From JAFGLZ01 sp964622545 (lineage in GTDB: Bacteria > Planctomycetota > Phycisphaerae > UBA1845 > JAFGLZ01), in contig CAZUQM010000019.1 in assembly GCA_964622545.1 (NCBI GenBank), forward strand, positions 57,543-121,542: 64,000 nt of DNA, given 5' to 3'. Under the pieces are notes generated by a model, which made no database searches, was not told where the DNA came from, and saw only the letters and a program-made list of their open reading frames with translations. The translations under genes were made by a program, and so were the position numbers. This document shows, in pieces, positions 17,982 to 26,731 of the stretch (the first letter of the stretch is position 1; each line of letters begins with the position of its first letter).

Positions 17982-18769
17982 GCGACGTCTACCGGGCCAT
18001 CGTGGAGCTGACCGATCGAGGCCAGTGCGGGGCGCTGGCCACGCTGATCACCAAAGAAGGATCGGGCCCTCAGGTTCCGGGCGCCAAGATGCTCATCCGC
18101 GGCGACGGCACGACCGTCGGGACGGTCGGCGGCGGCGCGCCGGAGAAGCGGACCCGCGAGGTCGCCGCCGAGGTCCTCCACACCGGCGAGCCTCAGACGA
18201 TTTCGGTCAATCTCTCGGGCGGGCCCGGCCCGGGCGAGCCGCCCTGCGGCGGGCGGCTGACGATCTTCATCGAGCCGATCGTTGCGCCGGCGCGGCTGTT
18301 CGTGTTCGGCGCGGGGCACGTCGGGGCGGCGCTGGCGCGGATCGCCCCCGACTTGGGCTTCCGGGTAACGGTTGTCGACGAGAGGCCGGAATTCGCCCGC
18401 ATCGAGCGGCTGCCCGGGGCGAGCGAGGTCAAGGTGGGCATCGGGCCGGACATCGCCGACCAGCTCGGCGTCGACGAACGATCGTTCCTGGTCGTCGTCA
18501 CGCACGGCCATACGAACGACGAAGAGGTCCTGCGCTGGGCCGTCGAGTCGCCCGCGTGCTACGTCGGCATGATGGCCAGTCGTCGCAAGGTCGCCCAGAT
18601 CAAGCAACACCTGGTCGACGCGGGCATCGCCGAGGCCAAGCTCGATCGCGTTCACACGCCGATCGGTCTGGACATCGGTGCGATCACGCCCGCGGAGATC
18701 GCCGTGTCCATCGCGGCCGAGATGATCCGCGTGCGGCGCGGTACAAAGGGGGCGGTGTCGGCGGGTTAG
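17978..18769 (+). CDS. xdhC: XdhC-family molybdenum cofactor sulfuration/insertion factor
   Basis: XdhC binds the molybdenum cofactor, oversees its sulfuration and hands it to xanthine dehydrogenase. 263 residues: an N-terminal XdhC/CoxI segment with SGPQVPGAKMLI and GTVGGGAPEK, a Rossmann segment LFVFGAGHVGAALARIA followed by VTVVDERPEFA, and the conserved end GMMASRRK, PIGLDIGAITPAEIAVSIAA. The ATG overlaps the mocA stop (ATGA). It is the last gene of the operon; the next gene is convergent after 169 bp in which I see nothing beyond a weak hairpin. Confidence 0.92.
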   Translation: MSDVYRAIVELTDRGQCGALATLITKEGSGPQVPGAKMLIRGDGTTVGTVGGGAPEKRTREVAAEVLHTGEPQTISVNLSGGPGPGEPPCGGRLTIFIEPIVAPARLFVFGAGHVGAALARIAPDLGFRVTVVDERPEFARIERLPGASEVKVGIGPDIADQLGVDERSFLVVVTHGHTNDEEVLRWAVESPACYVGMMASRRKVAQIKQHLVDAGIAEAKLDRVHTPIGLDIGAITPAEIAVSIAAEMIRVRRGTKGAVSAG

Positions 18770-18938
18770 GCGCGGTCTGAAAACGCGCTGCGGCGGTCAG
18801 GGTAGGGGGAAGCCGGAACGGGTGGCGGGGTGAACCTCCGGGTGAGCCGGATGTGTCTACAGGTATCTCGGCCCGGCCGGAGCCTCCCCCTCCCGGGCAA
18901 GCCCTCATCTCGCGCGAGAAGGACCACCAAGCGCTTGC

Positions 18939-21900
18939 CTACCTCACCGGTTCGAGGAAGATCTGTACCGTCTGAACCCTCGGCACGACGCTGGCTCCGC
19001 GGACAATGCGGCCGTTCTTGTCGACCCGCACCTCCATGTTGTCGAGCTTAGGCGGTGAGCCGTCGCCAAGCTGGGCCTGACCCTGGCGCGTGCCGAAGGC
19101 GAGGTGGTGCATCGGACAGCTCATCAGGTCCGCGGCGAGTTCGGCGCCGGCGCCCTTGACGGCCCGTCGGGCCCTGGCGGGAAGCTGGGTCGGCGCCATG
19201 GCCAGAAGCGGGATCTTGCCCCGCAGGGCGGGCGAGGTGTACAGGGCCTGCGCGAGCTTCGGCAACTCGATCGAGAACGAGCTCTTGGGCGGGGCTTCGT
19301 CCTTGCCGCCGCCCTTGCGCGCTCCCGCGCCGCGGAGCGCGGCCAGGCGCTTCTGGAGCGCGTCCTGCTGGGGATCGCCGCTTGCGGCCGCGGGCTTCTT
19401 CGAGTCCGTCTCGTCGGCCTTGGCCTTCGGGAGCTTGCCCGAGCCGATGACCACGGACCCGAGCTTGACCTGGATCTTGCCGTCGTCGCTGGTCGTGATC
19501 TCGGCCTGGCCCGGTTCGAGGGCCAGCGCCTGTCGATACCACGTCAGGTCGACGATCGTGGCGCCCCGCTCCTTGGCCTGCGGGTCGTCCTCCGGATCGA
19601 ATTCGAGACGGTAGTTGGGCATGAGCACGTCGCACAGCACGACCGCCTGGTACTTGCCGGGGATCCGGGCGGCCCGTTGGCGATCGTAATCGGCAAGCTT
19701 GCCCATGATCGCGCCGACGTCGGGTGCTTGGCCGATCGCATCACGTTCGCCAGGGGCGAGGCCCAAGGCATCGACGAGCGTTTGCCGGATCGCGTCGGCC
19801 GCCTGCGGGTCGGGCGCGCTGCACATCGAGGCCAGCGGCTTCCAGGCCATCCGCCGTTTCAGGCTCAGCGTCGTCCGCCAGGCGGACGCGCTAAGGGAGC
19901 TCGAGACCACCTGAGCCACCGCTTGTGCAGAGGCATTGATGACGGCTGGATCTTCCTTGGCCTTGGCCAGGGCCATGGCCAGGTCGATGGATGTGAACCG
20001 CGTGGGCTGTCCCGGCGCGATGATGGGCGGATACTGCCCCGAGGCCTTTGCGACCTGTTGGAGGAGAGCCGCCAGTGGCTCGGCGCCGGTCTCGGCGTGG
20101 TGGGCCATGACCAGCTCTGCGCGGCCCGCGCGGAGCAAGGCCAGGACGGACGGCACCTGCACCGAGGGGTCGGCGAACTTGGCCAGGCCGGCCACGAGGA
20201 ACTTCTCGATGGGGCCGCTCGCTTCGGCGTCGGGGCCGGGCTTCTTGGCCGGCCCCCTGGACCGCCCTCGCGGGGGGCGGCGAGCCGCGGCGGGTTTGGC
20301 AGCGGGTTGCGGTGCGGTGGCTGCCTCGACCTTGCCCGGGTTCGATAGAGGCCGCAACGACTTCGGCGCCCATTTGTTGGCCACCAGAATCACCGTGGCT
20401 TGCTGGCAGTCTTTGGCCACGAGCTCGTCGGTCATCGACGTCAGCCATTGGTCGATGCCGTCGGCGTTCAGGGCCAGGTCGATGTAGCACCAGTGCAGCA
20501 GGCGCAGGGCTTCGAGCTGGAGCGGCGGCTTGTCCCGAAGCGAGGATACCGCCTGCATGATGACGTCCTCGGGCGAGGAGACGACCAGAGGTCGGCCGGC
20601 CTTGGCCATGCCGCTGACCACGGCCGTCAGCCCGCTGAGGATCTCGGCGGTCTCGGCGCTCTGGCCGGCGCTGAATCCGGCGAGCAGCATCTTGACGGCC
20701 TCTTGCTTGGCCTGGTTGTTGGGCAGCTTGGGCAGGGCCTGCACGGCCGCCGAGGCGAGCGTTCGGCTGGGCGCCCCGAGCAGCGAGATCGCCTGGCGGG
20801 AGCCGTCCTTCAGGGCCAGGGCGACCGCCCGGGTCGCGACCTCCTGGCTGTTCACGCGCATGAGCGTTCCGAGCACCGCCCAGACGCCGGGCGCGGCCGC
20901 CGACTCCTGCAAGCCCTGGGGCGTGTAGCTGACGCCTGAGTCGTCCCTATCGCGGCCTCGTGGCGGGCTGCGTCTGGCCGAGCCTCGAACGCGATCGGTG
21001 TCATCCGGCAGCGCCGGGGCCTTGGCCGCCTCGGCGATCTCCTCCTCGACACGGCCCACCAGGGCCTCGGCCACCTCGGCGGGGGCGTTCAGGATCATCG
21101 TCTCGGTGGCCGTCGGGAGGGCGTCACTGGACGTGAGCTCCCACCACGCGGTGCGGCGAATGCGTTTGTGTGAGCTGGTCAAGGCCTGGAGCATCGCCTG
21201 CTCGATGAGTTGGGTCCGTTCGTCGAGCTCGCCCGGCTCGTCCGACGCACCCCGCCCCTTCTTGTCCGGCGATCGCATCTCGGCCAGGCGGGCGATGGCG
21301 AGTTGGGCCAGCGCGGGGCTCTCGTGGCCGGCATAGGTGTTCAGCGTGCGGATCAACTGGAGCTCGCCCTCGTCTCTGCCCCGACCGGACTTGCGTGTCA
21401 GGGCGTCGATCAACCGCAGTTCGATACGCACCTGCTCGTCGGAGGACATCCGCGCGGTCACGACGGCGGCTTCGTTGGCGAGTTCGACCAGGAAGGCGGC
21501 CCACCCGCTGGCCGGCCGGCTGTCGTCCAAGAGGCGCCGCTCCCGCGTTGACAGATCGGCGCCGGCCGAGTCAAGCCCGGCGCTGTCTTCTGCGTCGGCC
21601 TGGTCGTCCGGCTCCTCGGTCGCGGCGTAGCGGCGTCGCTGGTAGCCGCGGAGCTCCTCGCCGCTGTCCCTGGTCCGTGCTCGGCTTCCGCTCAGGCTCC
21701 GAGCGCGACCTCGGACGCTGGACGAGCGATAGCTCCTGCGCGACGAGCGTCCGCTCGACCGGGAGCTTCGGCGCGAGACCTTGGCCCGCGAAGACTTGTC
21801 GTCGTCGGTCGACAGCCGAGGTACCTCGCGGGTGACGACACGCAGCTCGTCGCCGACGGCGAAGACGGTCATCTTCGTATACAGCGGCTTGTCCTTGGCG

Positions 21901-22538
21901 ACGGTCAGGTCCAGCGAGCGGACAGGCTGGGGAGTCGCGTGGGCACGCGCACCGCGACCTGTGGACCTGCCTGACCCCTTGTCCTCCAGGGCGACGATGC
22001 CGCGGCAGCGGGCCGAGCCACGGTCGGCGGAGAACTTCACGCGGTAGCGCGTGATCGTATAGGGCTCCTCCAGGGCCTCGTACTGGAACGGCACCAGCAC
22101 GAAGTATCCGCTGCCCCGCGGAGTCACGTTCTCGCGCCCGTCCTTGAACGAGTCGAGGATCAGCGGCTCCTGCAGGGCCATGCGAAGGTCGATCTCGATG
22201 GGCAGTTGTCGGCCGTCGTCCTCTTCATCCTCCTGCTCGTCTTCGGCATCGTCGGCCGCTTCGGCCTGATCGGCCTTGCCCTGTTCGGCGTCGCCCCCGG
22301 CCGGTTCGACGGGGCCCTTCTTGATCGAGCGGATGTCGTCACGTAGGAAGGTACGCGTGACCGTGATGCCCACCGAGCTGGTCACCTTGACGCGGATAAG
22401 GTCGTCGCCTTCTTCGACGATGGTGCCCTCGATGATGTCGCCGTCGTTCAAGATCACCACGTCGGCGGTGGCGTAGCCGACCAGGGACGTGATCGAGACC
22501 AGCAGGCAAATGGCCATCCGTTGCGCGTGCCGAGACAT
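18939..22538 (-). CDS. Large secreted protein with HEAT-like helices and an Arg/Ser-rich segment, function unknown
   Basis: 1199 residues from ATG 22538 (GGAGAG seven bases upstream); signal peptide MAICLLVSITSLVGYATA. Residues about 28-75 (VVILNDGDIIEGTIVEEG, VKVTSSVGITVTRTFL) form a small beta-domain common in planctomycete secreted proteins. Next come an acidic stretch (about 85-110, Asp/Glu/Ala) and a striking Arg/Ser-rich stretch at residues about 248-293. The middle (about 330-800) is leucine/alanine-rich helical sequence like HEAT or Armadillo repeats, interrupted by an Ala/Pro/Arg/Lys linker; the last 300 residues are unassigned. No catalytic motif is recognised. A scaffold or surface protein-binding role is a guess. 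The promoter at 22622-22650 fits this gene. Confidence 0.85.
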   Translation of the reverse strand: MSRHAQRMAICLLVSITSLVGYATADVVILNDGDIIEGTIVEEGDDLIRVKVTSSVGITVTRTFLRDDIRSIKKGPVEPAGGDAEQGKADQAEAADDAEDEQEDEEDDGRQLPIEIDLRMALQEPLILDSFKDGRENVTPRGSGYFVLVPFQYEALEEPYTITRYRVKFSADRGSARCRGIVALEDKGSGRSTGRGARAHATPQPVRSLDLTVAKDKPLYTKMTVFAVGDELRVVTREVPRLSTDDDKSSRAKVSRRSSRSSGRSSRRSYRSSSVRGRARSLSGSRARTRDSGEELRGYQRRRYAATEEPDDQADAEDSAGLDSAGADLSTRERRLLDDSRPASGWAAFLVELANEAAVVTARMSSDEQVRIELRLIDALTRKSGRGRDEGELQLIRTLNTYAGHESPALAQLAIARLAEMRSPDKKGRGASDEPGELDERTQLIEQAMLQALTSSHKRIRRTAWWELTSSDALPTATETMILNAPAEVAEALVGRVEEEIAEAAKAPALPDDTDRVRGSARRSPPRGRDRDDSGVSYTPQGLQESAAAPGVWAVLGTLMRVNSQEVATRAVALALKDGSRQAISLLGAPSRTLASAAVQALPKLPNNQAKQEAVKMLLAGFSAGQSAETAEILSGLTAVVSGMAKAGRPLVVSSPEDVIMQAVSSLRDKPPLQLEALRLLHWCYIDLALNADGIDQWLTSMTDELVAKDCQQATVILVANKWAPKSLRPLSNPGKVEAATAPQPAAKPAAARRPPRGRSRGPAKKPGPDAEASGPIEKFLVAGLAKFADPSVQVPSVLALLRAGRAELVMAHHAETGAEPLAALLQQVAKASGQYPPIIAPGQPTRFTSIDLAMALAKAKEDPAVINASAQAVAQVVSSSLSASAWRTTLSLKRRMAWKPLASMCSAPDPQAADAIRQTLVDALGLAPGERDAIGQAPDVGAIMGKLADYDRQRAARIPGKYQAVVLCDVLMPNYRLEFDPEDDPQAKERGATIVDLTWYRQALALEPGQAEITTSDDGKIQVKLGSVVIGSGKLPKAKADETDSKKPAAASGDPQQDALQKRLAALRGAGARKGGGKDEAPPKSSFSIELPKLAQALYTSPALRGKIPLLAMAPTQLPARARRAVKGAGAELAADLMSCPMHHLAFGTRQGQAQLGDGSPPKLDNMEVRVDKNGRIVRGASVVPRVQTVQIFLEPVR

Positions 22539-22621
22539 GTTCGACTCTCCAGGCAACCGTTTCTTGCGGAAGGGAGCTGTAGCACCCGTGCCGCATGAAG
22601 ACGCGGGTGAGCCCTACGCGC

Positions 22622-22650
22622 ATTCTACTTAGGCCCCACAGGCCGAACAA
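22622..22650 (-). promoter_or_regulatory. Sigma70-like promoter of the 1199-residue secreted protein gene
   Basis: On the minus strand TTGTTC (22650-22645) and TAGAAT (22627-22622) with a 17-base spacer. The leader is about 75 bases to ATG 22538. Confidence 0.5.
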
Positions 22651-22784
22651 CCGGGCCAGGTCGTGGGTTGCCGCCACGCCCGCCTCGGTGGGGCGTGCTG
22701 GTCGCCGGGGCCGGCAGGGTCTACACTGATGCCGTCGGTCGGCCGATCAGTGTCCGGACAGTGACAAGCACAAGGGAGCCAGCC

Positions 22785-23651
22785 ATGTTGCGTATCGGAG
22801 CCATCGGGGCGGAGAACAGCCACACCGCGGCCATCGCCAAGCTCATCAACGTCGATAAGAAGATCAAAGGGTGCCGCGTCGACTACGTCTGGGGCGAGAC
22901 GCACGCCTTCGCCAAGAGCGCGGCCAAGGACGGGAAGATCCCGCACATCGTCAAGCATCCACGCGAGATGCTCGGCGAGGTCGACGCGGTGTTCGTCGAT
23001 CACCGACACCCGAAGTACCACCTGAAGGCGGTCTGGCCGTTCGTGGAGCGCGGGATTCCAGCCTTCGTCGACAAGCCGTTCTGCTATCGATCGGACGAGG
23101 GCAAGGCCTTTCTGAAGATGGCCAGGCAGAAGGGCACGCCCGTCACCTCGTACAGCGTGCTGCCTTTCTTCAATAGCTTTCGACGGTTTCAGAAGAAGGT
23201 GTCCGGGCTGGGGCGGATCGTTTCGGCGCACAGCTTCGGGCCGTGCGATCTGAAGAGCCAATGGGGCGGCGTGTTCTTCTACGGCATCCACCAGGTCGAC
23301 ATCATGCTGCATGCGTTCGGTTACGACGTGAAGTCGGTGCTGGTGACGAAGAACGGCGCGGGCCATGCGACGGGGCAACTGATGTATCCGTCGGGCCTGA
23401 TCGTGACGATGGCGCTGATCAAGGAGGGCAGCCCCGGCTTCGGCATCAAGGCCGTCGGGACGGAAGGGGTGCTCGATACGAAGATCGACGGCGGCGCGAA
23501 CCCGTACCTGAACGGCACGCGGACGTTCGTGAAGATGTTCAAGACCGGCGAGGAACCGATGACGGACGAGCAGATGCTCCGGCCCGTGCAGGTGCTCGAG
23601 GCGATGGCCAAGTCGGTCAAGTCGGGTCAGGTCGAGAAGGTGGTGCGGTAG
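22785..23651 (+). CDS. Gfo/Idh/MocA-family oxidoreductase
   Basis: 288-residue NAD(P)-dependent dehydrogenase-fold protein. The start is ATG 22785, with AAGGGAG seven bases upstream; the open frame further upstream has no ribosome site. The N-terminal RIGAIGAENSHTAAIAKLI is a modified nucleotide-binding loop (GAIGAENS in place of the usual GxGxxG). The EKP-like motif appears as PAFVDKPFCY (VDKP), and the QWGGVFFYGIHQVDIMLHAF segment carries the usual catalytic-region His of this family. Probably cytoplasmic and acting on a sugar, inositol or related metabolite. It is divergent from the large secreted protein gene; the next gene is convergent. Confidence 0.88.
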   Translation: MLRIGAIGAENSHTAAIAKLINVDKKIKGCRVDYVWGETHAFAKSAAKDGKIPHIVKHPREMLGEVDAVFVDHRHPKYHLKAVWPFVERGIPAFVDKPFCYRSDEGKAFLKMARQKGTPVTSYSVLPFFNSFRRFQKKVSGLGRIVSAHSFGPCDLKSQWGGVFFYGIHQVDIMLHAFGYDVKSVLVTKNGAGHATGQLMYPSGLIVTMALIKEGSPGFGIKAVGTEGVLDTKIDGGANPYLNGTRTFVKMFKTGEEPMTDEQMLRPVQVLEAMAKSVKSGQVEKVVR

Positions 23652-23679
23652 GGTTGGGCGTGGGCGCTGTCGCGAAGGA

Positions 23680-23694
23680 GCCGTCTTTGACGGC
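23680..23694. terminator. Short hairpin between convergent genes, possible terminator
   Basis: GCCGTC-TTT-GACGGC forms a perfect six-base-pair stem in the 109-bp gap between two convergent genes. There is no T-tract, only GATTTA after it, so terminator activity is uncertain. Confidence 0.3.
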
Positions 23695-23760
23695 GATTTA
23701 GCTCCGCGAATCAGAGACGCGACTGTGAAGGAGCGTTGCTGTTGTGGGCGGCAAGTGTGA

Positions 23761-26649
23761 TTACCTCGCCATCGCCGCCTGACGTTGACGCTCGATGAGC
23801 AGGCTCGCACAGCGCTGGCGGAGGTTGAGCAGGTCGCGTTCCTGTTCGTCGCTGAACGAGCCGAGGCGCTGGCCGTACGCGTCGAGCCAGACGATGAGTC
23901 GCTCGCGGTCCTCACGATCGAGCACCACACCGTGATGCCCGCCGGGCCGGAGCAGCTTGTTTATGAGGAAGCTGGCTGCCGCGGCGCACTGGCCTTCCGT
24001 CGAGTAGCCGGTGCGGTAGCGACCATTCACGTGCGACCGCAGACTGGGCGGGCCGACGTCGCACAGCCTGTCGTAGACGTCCCCGGACGTCAGATTGAAC
24101 ACCGCCGCGTGCTCGTTCTGGCCGCGCGGGTTGTGGCAGGACACGCACCTCCGCTGGATGACCGGCATGACGAGCTTGTCGAACCGTAGCGGCCAGGAGC
24201 CGTCCGGGCCGACGGTGATCTTCGACGGTTCGCGGGCCGCGGCCAGCGGCAGACGGTTCGTCGGCGGCGCCTGGTCGCGCGACTCATGACAGCCGATACA
24301 GCTCAGCGTCTGACCGGGCTGGACGTGCGTGGCGGTCCGCATGGTCTGGACGGCCATGCCGCGCTTGTCGAGGGCCTGGAAGAAGACGATCACGCCGGCC
24401 GGCACGCGGAAATGCGCCGAGCCGTCCTTCTCGACCGGCACGGTGCCGAGGACGCACTTACCCGGGTCGTCGCGCGTCAGGCCGAGCACGGGTCGGTTCA
24501 TCGTCGGGTGCGTCTTGGCGGGCACGGCGATGATCCGCAGGGCCTTGATGTCGCCGGGCTCGACGGTCTTGAGGCCCTGGTAGACGTCGACGAGCAGGAA
24601 GCGACCTTCGGGCTGGGCTTTCGGATGCGTTCGCGGCGCGATGACGGGCGGTACGGGACGGGGCCGGACCGGGATCGGGAAGTAGCACGCGATGTCCGGG
24701 TCGCGGTAGAGCAGCTCGATGGTGTTCAGCGCGGCGTCGTAGAGGTATAGACCCATCGCGTTGGTCACACGCGGTCGCTGCCACTCGGCGATCTTCTTCT
24801 CGTGCCCCCACACGACCAGGTGGAACCGTTCCGACAGCGGCCAGGGGTTCGAGAAGTACGCCTCGGCCCATCCTTCGATCTCGGGGAAGGGGACCTCGGG
24901 CGTGAGTCGCTCGAGCGGCGCGTCGCCCTCGGTGCCGACGGTCGGGTCGAACAGGACCAGGCTGCCCATCGTCTGGGCGTGATGGCCGGAGGCGGTGAAG
25001 ACGATCTTGTCGGAGTCCGGGATGCAGCGCGGCTCGAACGTGCAGTGTGGCGCGTGCGTGTAGTTACCGTAGACGATGCGGGCGTTCGTGCCGTCGGGGT
25101 TGATGGCCCACAGGCTCATGAAGGGCATGTTCCAGCGGTCGACGTAGTCCCACCGCGAGTAGAGGATCGTGCCGTCGGCGGCGACGGTCGGAGTCCACTC
25201 GAACATCTCGAACGGCGAGATGCCCCGCAGGTCCGAGCCGTCGGCGTTCATCGTGTGCAGCGTGTAGACGGCCACGGGGCGCTTCGGCCCGCCGCCACAA
25301 CGGACGTAGCAGTCGGGCAGGTCGGGCTTGGTCTGGGTCTGCGACGGGCTCGTTGCGCAGAGCTGGAGCGATTGGCCCCGGCGGGTGGACAGGAACACGA
25401 TCCGACCGTCGGGCAGGTAGCGTCCGTCGAAGTCGTCATACTTGCCTCGGGTAAGCTGCCTGAGCCCGCTGCCGTCGAGCCGCATCTCGAACAGGTGATA
25501 GAACGCGTCTTCGGGGACGTTAGCCTTGTTGAGCTTGTCCTTCTCGGCCGCGAGCTTCGGGTAGTGCTTGCACCAGGCGAAGAGCACGCGCTGGCCGTCG
25601 TAGCTGATCATCGGCCGCAGGAAGCTGCCGGGCTCGGTGAAGGCTTCGCTGATGCACTCGGTTTTCGGTTTGCCGCCGTCGAAGCCGCGCAAGAGGAACA
25701 GCCCGCCGCCGGGCCTCGACCACCAGCCGTAATACTGGTCGGACATGTGGTTGTAGCTGCCGGGGACGCGCTTGGCGAAGAGGATCGTCTCGACCGGTCC
25801 CATCGGGTCGGTCGCCCGGGCGAGCCGGAACGTCAGCTCGCGCTGAAGCCAGCGGGCCTCCGTGTAGAAGGCGAGAGCGCCTTTCTCGTCGGAGAGCGCG
25901 GCAACACGCTTGCGTAGGTCGGCCGCTCGCTTGCCCGCAAGGACGACGTCCTGACCGGTCTCTCGAAGATCGTCGAGCAGGCCGTCGATCTGCTTAACGA
26001 CCTGTGCTGCGTGCTTGCTCCAGAGGATCGGTTTGTGCGACCGTCTATCGGCGGACCACTTCGAGAGGCTGCTCTGATCGGCGGGTCGGTTGAGCGCGAG
26101 GTTGCGGTTGTCGGAGCGCGGGCCGAAGACCTCGACCTCGTCCAGGTGGAAGTAGGTCTTGCCGGGCAGCTGCAGTCGCACGAATCGCGCCGTCTGGGTC
26201 TCGAGCCGCACGACCAGCGGGCGCTTGTCCGGGTGGCCGAGGAACGGCTTGCCGTCATGCTGGTAGGCTTTGCGCCACGTCTTGCCGTCGTCGCTCAGCA
26301 GGATGCGGAGCCGGTTGGCGCGAACGTGCATGTTTCGGTCGCAACGGTTCCAGACGCGGATGCGGTTGATGTCACGCGGCCGGCCGAGATCGACCTGCCA
26401 CCAGGGGTCCTTCTCATTCTCCGTATGGAAGCCCCATGTGCCGTTGATCACCCCGTCGCAGCCGCCGGCGGCGTCCATCGGCGTGGTGACCTTTGTGGTC
26501 TGCTCGATCCAGCGGACACGTTCCTGGAGACGCCAGTCGTCCTCGACCATCTTGCGGAAGGCGTCGTCGGCATGGGCGGTGGAGACGAGGACCGACACCG
26601 CCATCAGCGCCCCAAGCTGCATCCATCCGGCTCCGCTCGTTCGAATCAT
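23761..26649 (-). CDS. Secreted discoidin, TolB-like propeller and cytochrome c protein (hydrazine-synthase-alpha-like)
   Basis: 962 residues with a signal peptide (LGALMAVSVLVSTAHA). Residues about 45-190 are an F5/8 type C (discoidin) domain: WWQVDLGRPRDINRIRVWNR, RFVRLQLPGK, LDEVEVFG. The middle is a WD40/TolB-like propeller (YHLFEMRLDGSGLRQLTRG, TLHTMNADGSDLRGISP, SLWAINPDGTNARIVYGNYT) of the kind found in the hydrazine synthase alpha middle domain. Near the C terminus are two c-type heme sites, CIGCH (24286-24300) and CVSCH (24133-24147). Such proteins are widespread in Planctomycetota that are not anammox bacteria, so hydrazine synthesis should not be inferred. Likely exported and redox-active, with the discoidin domain binding a glycan or surface. 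A histidine kinase gene lies 82 bp upstream. Confidence 0.9.
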   Translation of the reverse strand: MIRTSGAGWMQLGALMAVSVLVSTAHADDAFRKMVEDDWRLQERVRWIEQTTKVTTPMDAAGGCDGVINGTWGFHTENEKDPWWQVDLGRPRDINRIRVWNRCDRNMHVRANRLRILLSDDGKTWRKAYQHDGKPFLGHPDKRPLVVRLETQTARFVRLQLPGKTYFHLDEVEVFGPRSDNRNLALNRPADQSSLSKWSADRRSHKPILWSKHAAQVVKQIDGLLDDLRETGQDVVLAGKRAADLRKRVAALSDEKGALAFYTEARWLQRELTFRLARATDPMGPVETILFAKRVPGSYNHMSDQYYGWWSRPGGGLFLLRGFDGGKPKTECISEAFTEPGSFLRPMISYDGQRVLFAWCKHYPKLAAEKDKLNKANVPEDAFYHLFEMRLDGSGLRQLTRGKYDDFDGRYLPDGRIVFLSTRRGQSLQLCATSPSQTQTKPDLPDCYVRCGGGPKRPVAVYTLHTMNADGSDLRGISPFEMFEWTPTVAADGTILYSRWDYVDRWNMPFMSLWAINPDGTNARIVYGNYTHAPHCTFEPRCIPDSDKIVFTASGHHAQTMGSLVLFDPTVGTEGDAPLERLTPEVPFPEIEGWAEAYFSNPWPLSERFHLVVWGHEKKIAEWQRPRVTNAMGLYLYDAALNTIELLYRDPDIACYFPIPVRPRPVPPVIAPRTHPKAQPEGRFLLVDVYQGLKTVEPGDIKALRIIAVPAKTHPTMNRPVLGLTRDDPGKCVLGTVPVEKDGSAHFRVPAGVIVFFQALDKRGMAVQTMRTATHVQPGQTLSCIGCHESRDQAPPTNRLPLAAAREPSKITVGPDGSWPLRFDKLVMPVIQRRCVSCHNPRGQNEHAAVFNLTSGDVYDRLCDVGPPSLRSHVNGRYRTGYSTEGQCAAAASFLINKLLRPGGHHGVVLDREDRERLIVWLDAYGQRLGSFSDEQERDLLNLRQRCASLLIERQRQAAMAR

Positions 26650-26731
26650 GCGACGTAGCTCCCTGGTCGTGGGCGTTCTCCCGTGTCGATCGCCGGCCCA
26701 CCGGCGGTTTCAAGACGTGGTCGCCGTCGGC

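Noticed and set aside
23761..26649. Anammox-type hydrazine synthase
   Set aside because: Only the alpha-like middle domain and heme motifs are shared; discoidin fusion, lack of beta/gamma subunits and the gene neighbourhood argue against hydrazine synthesis.
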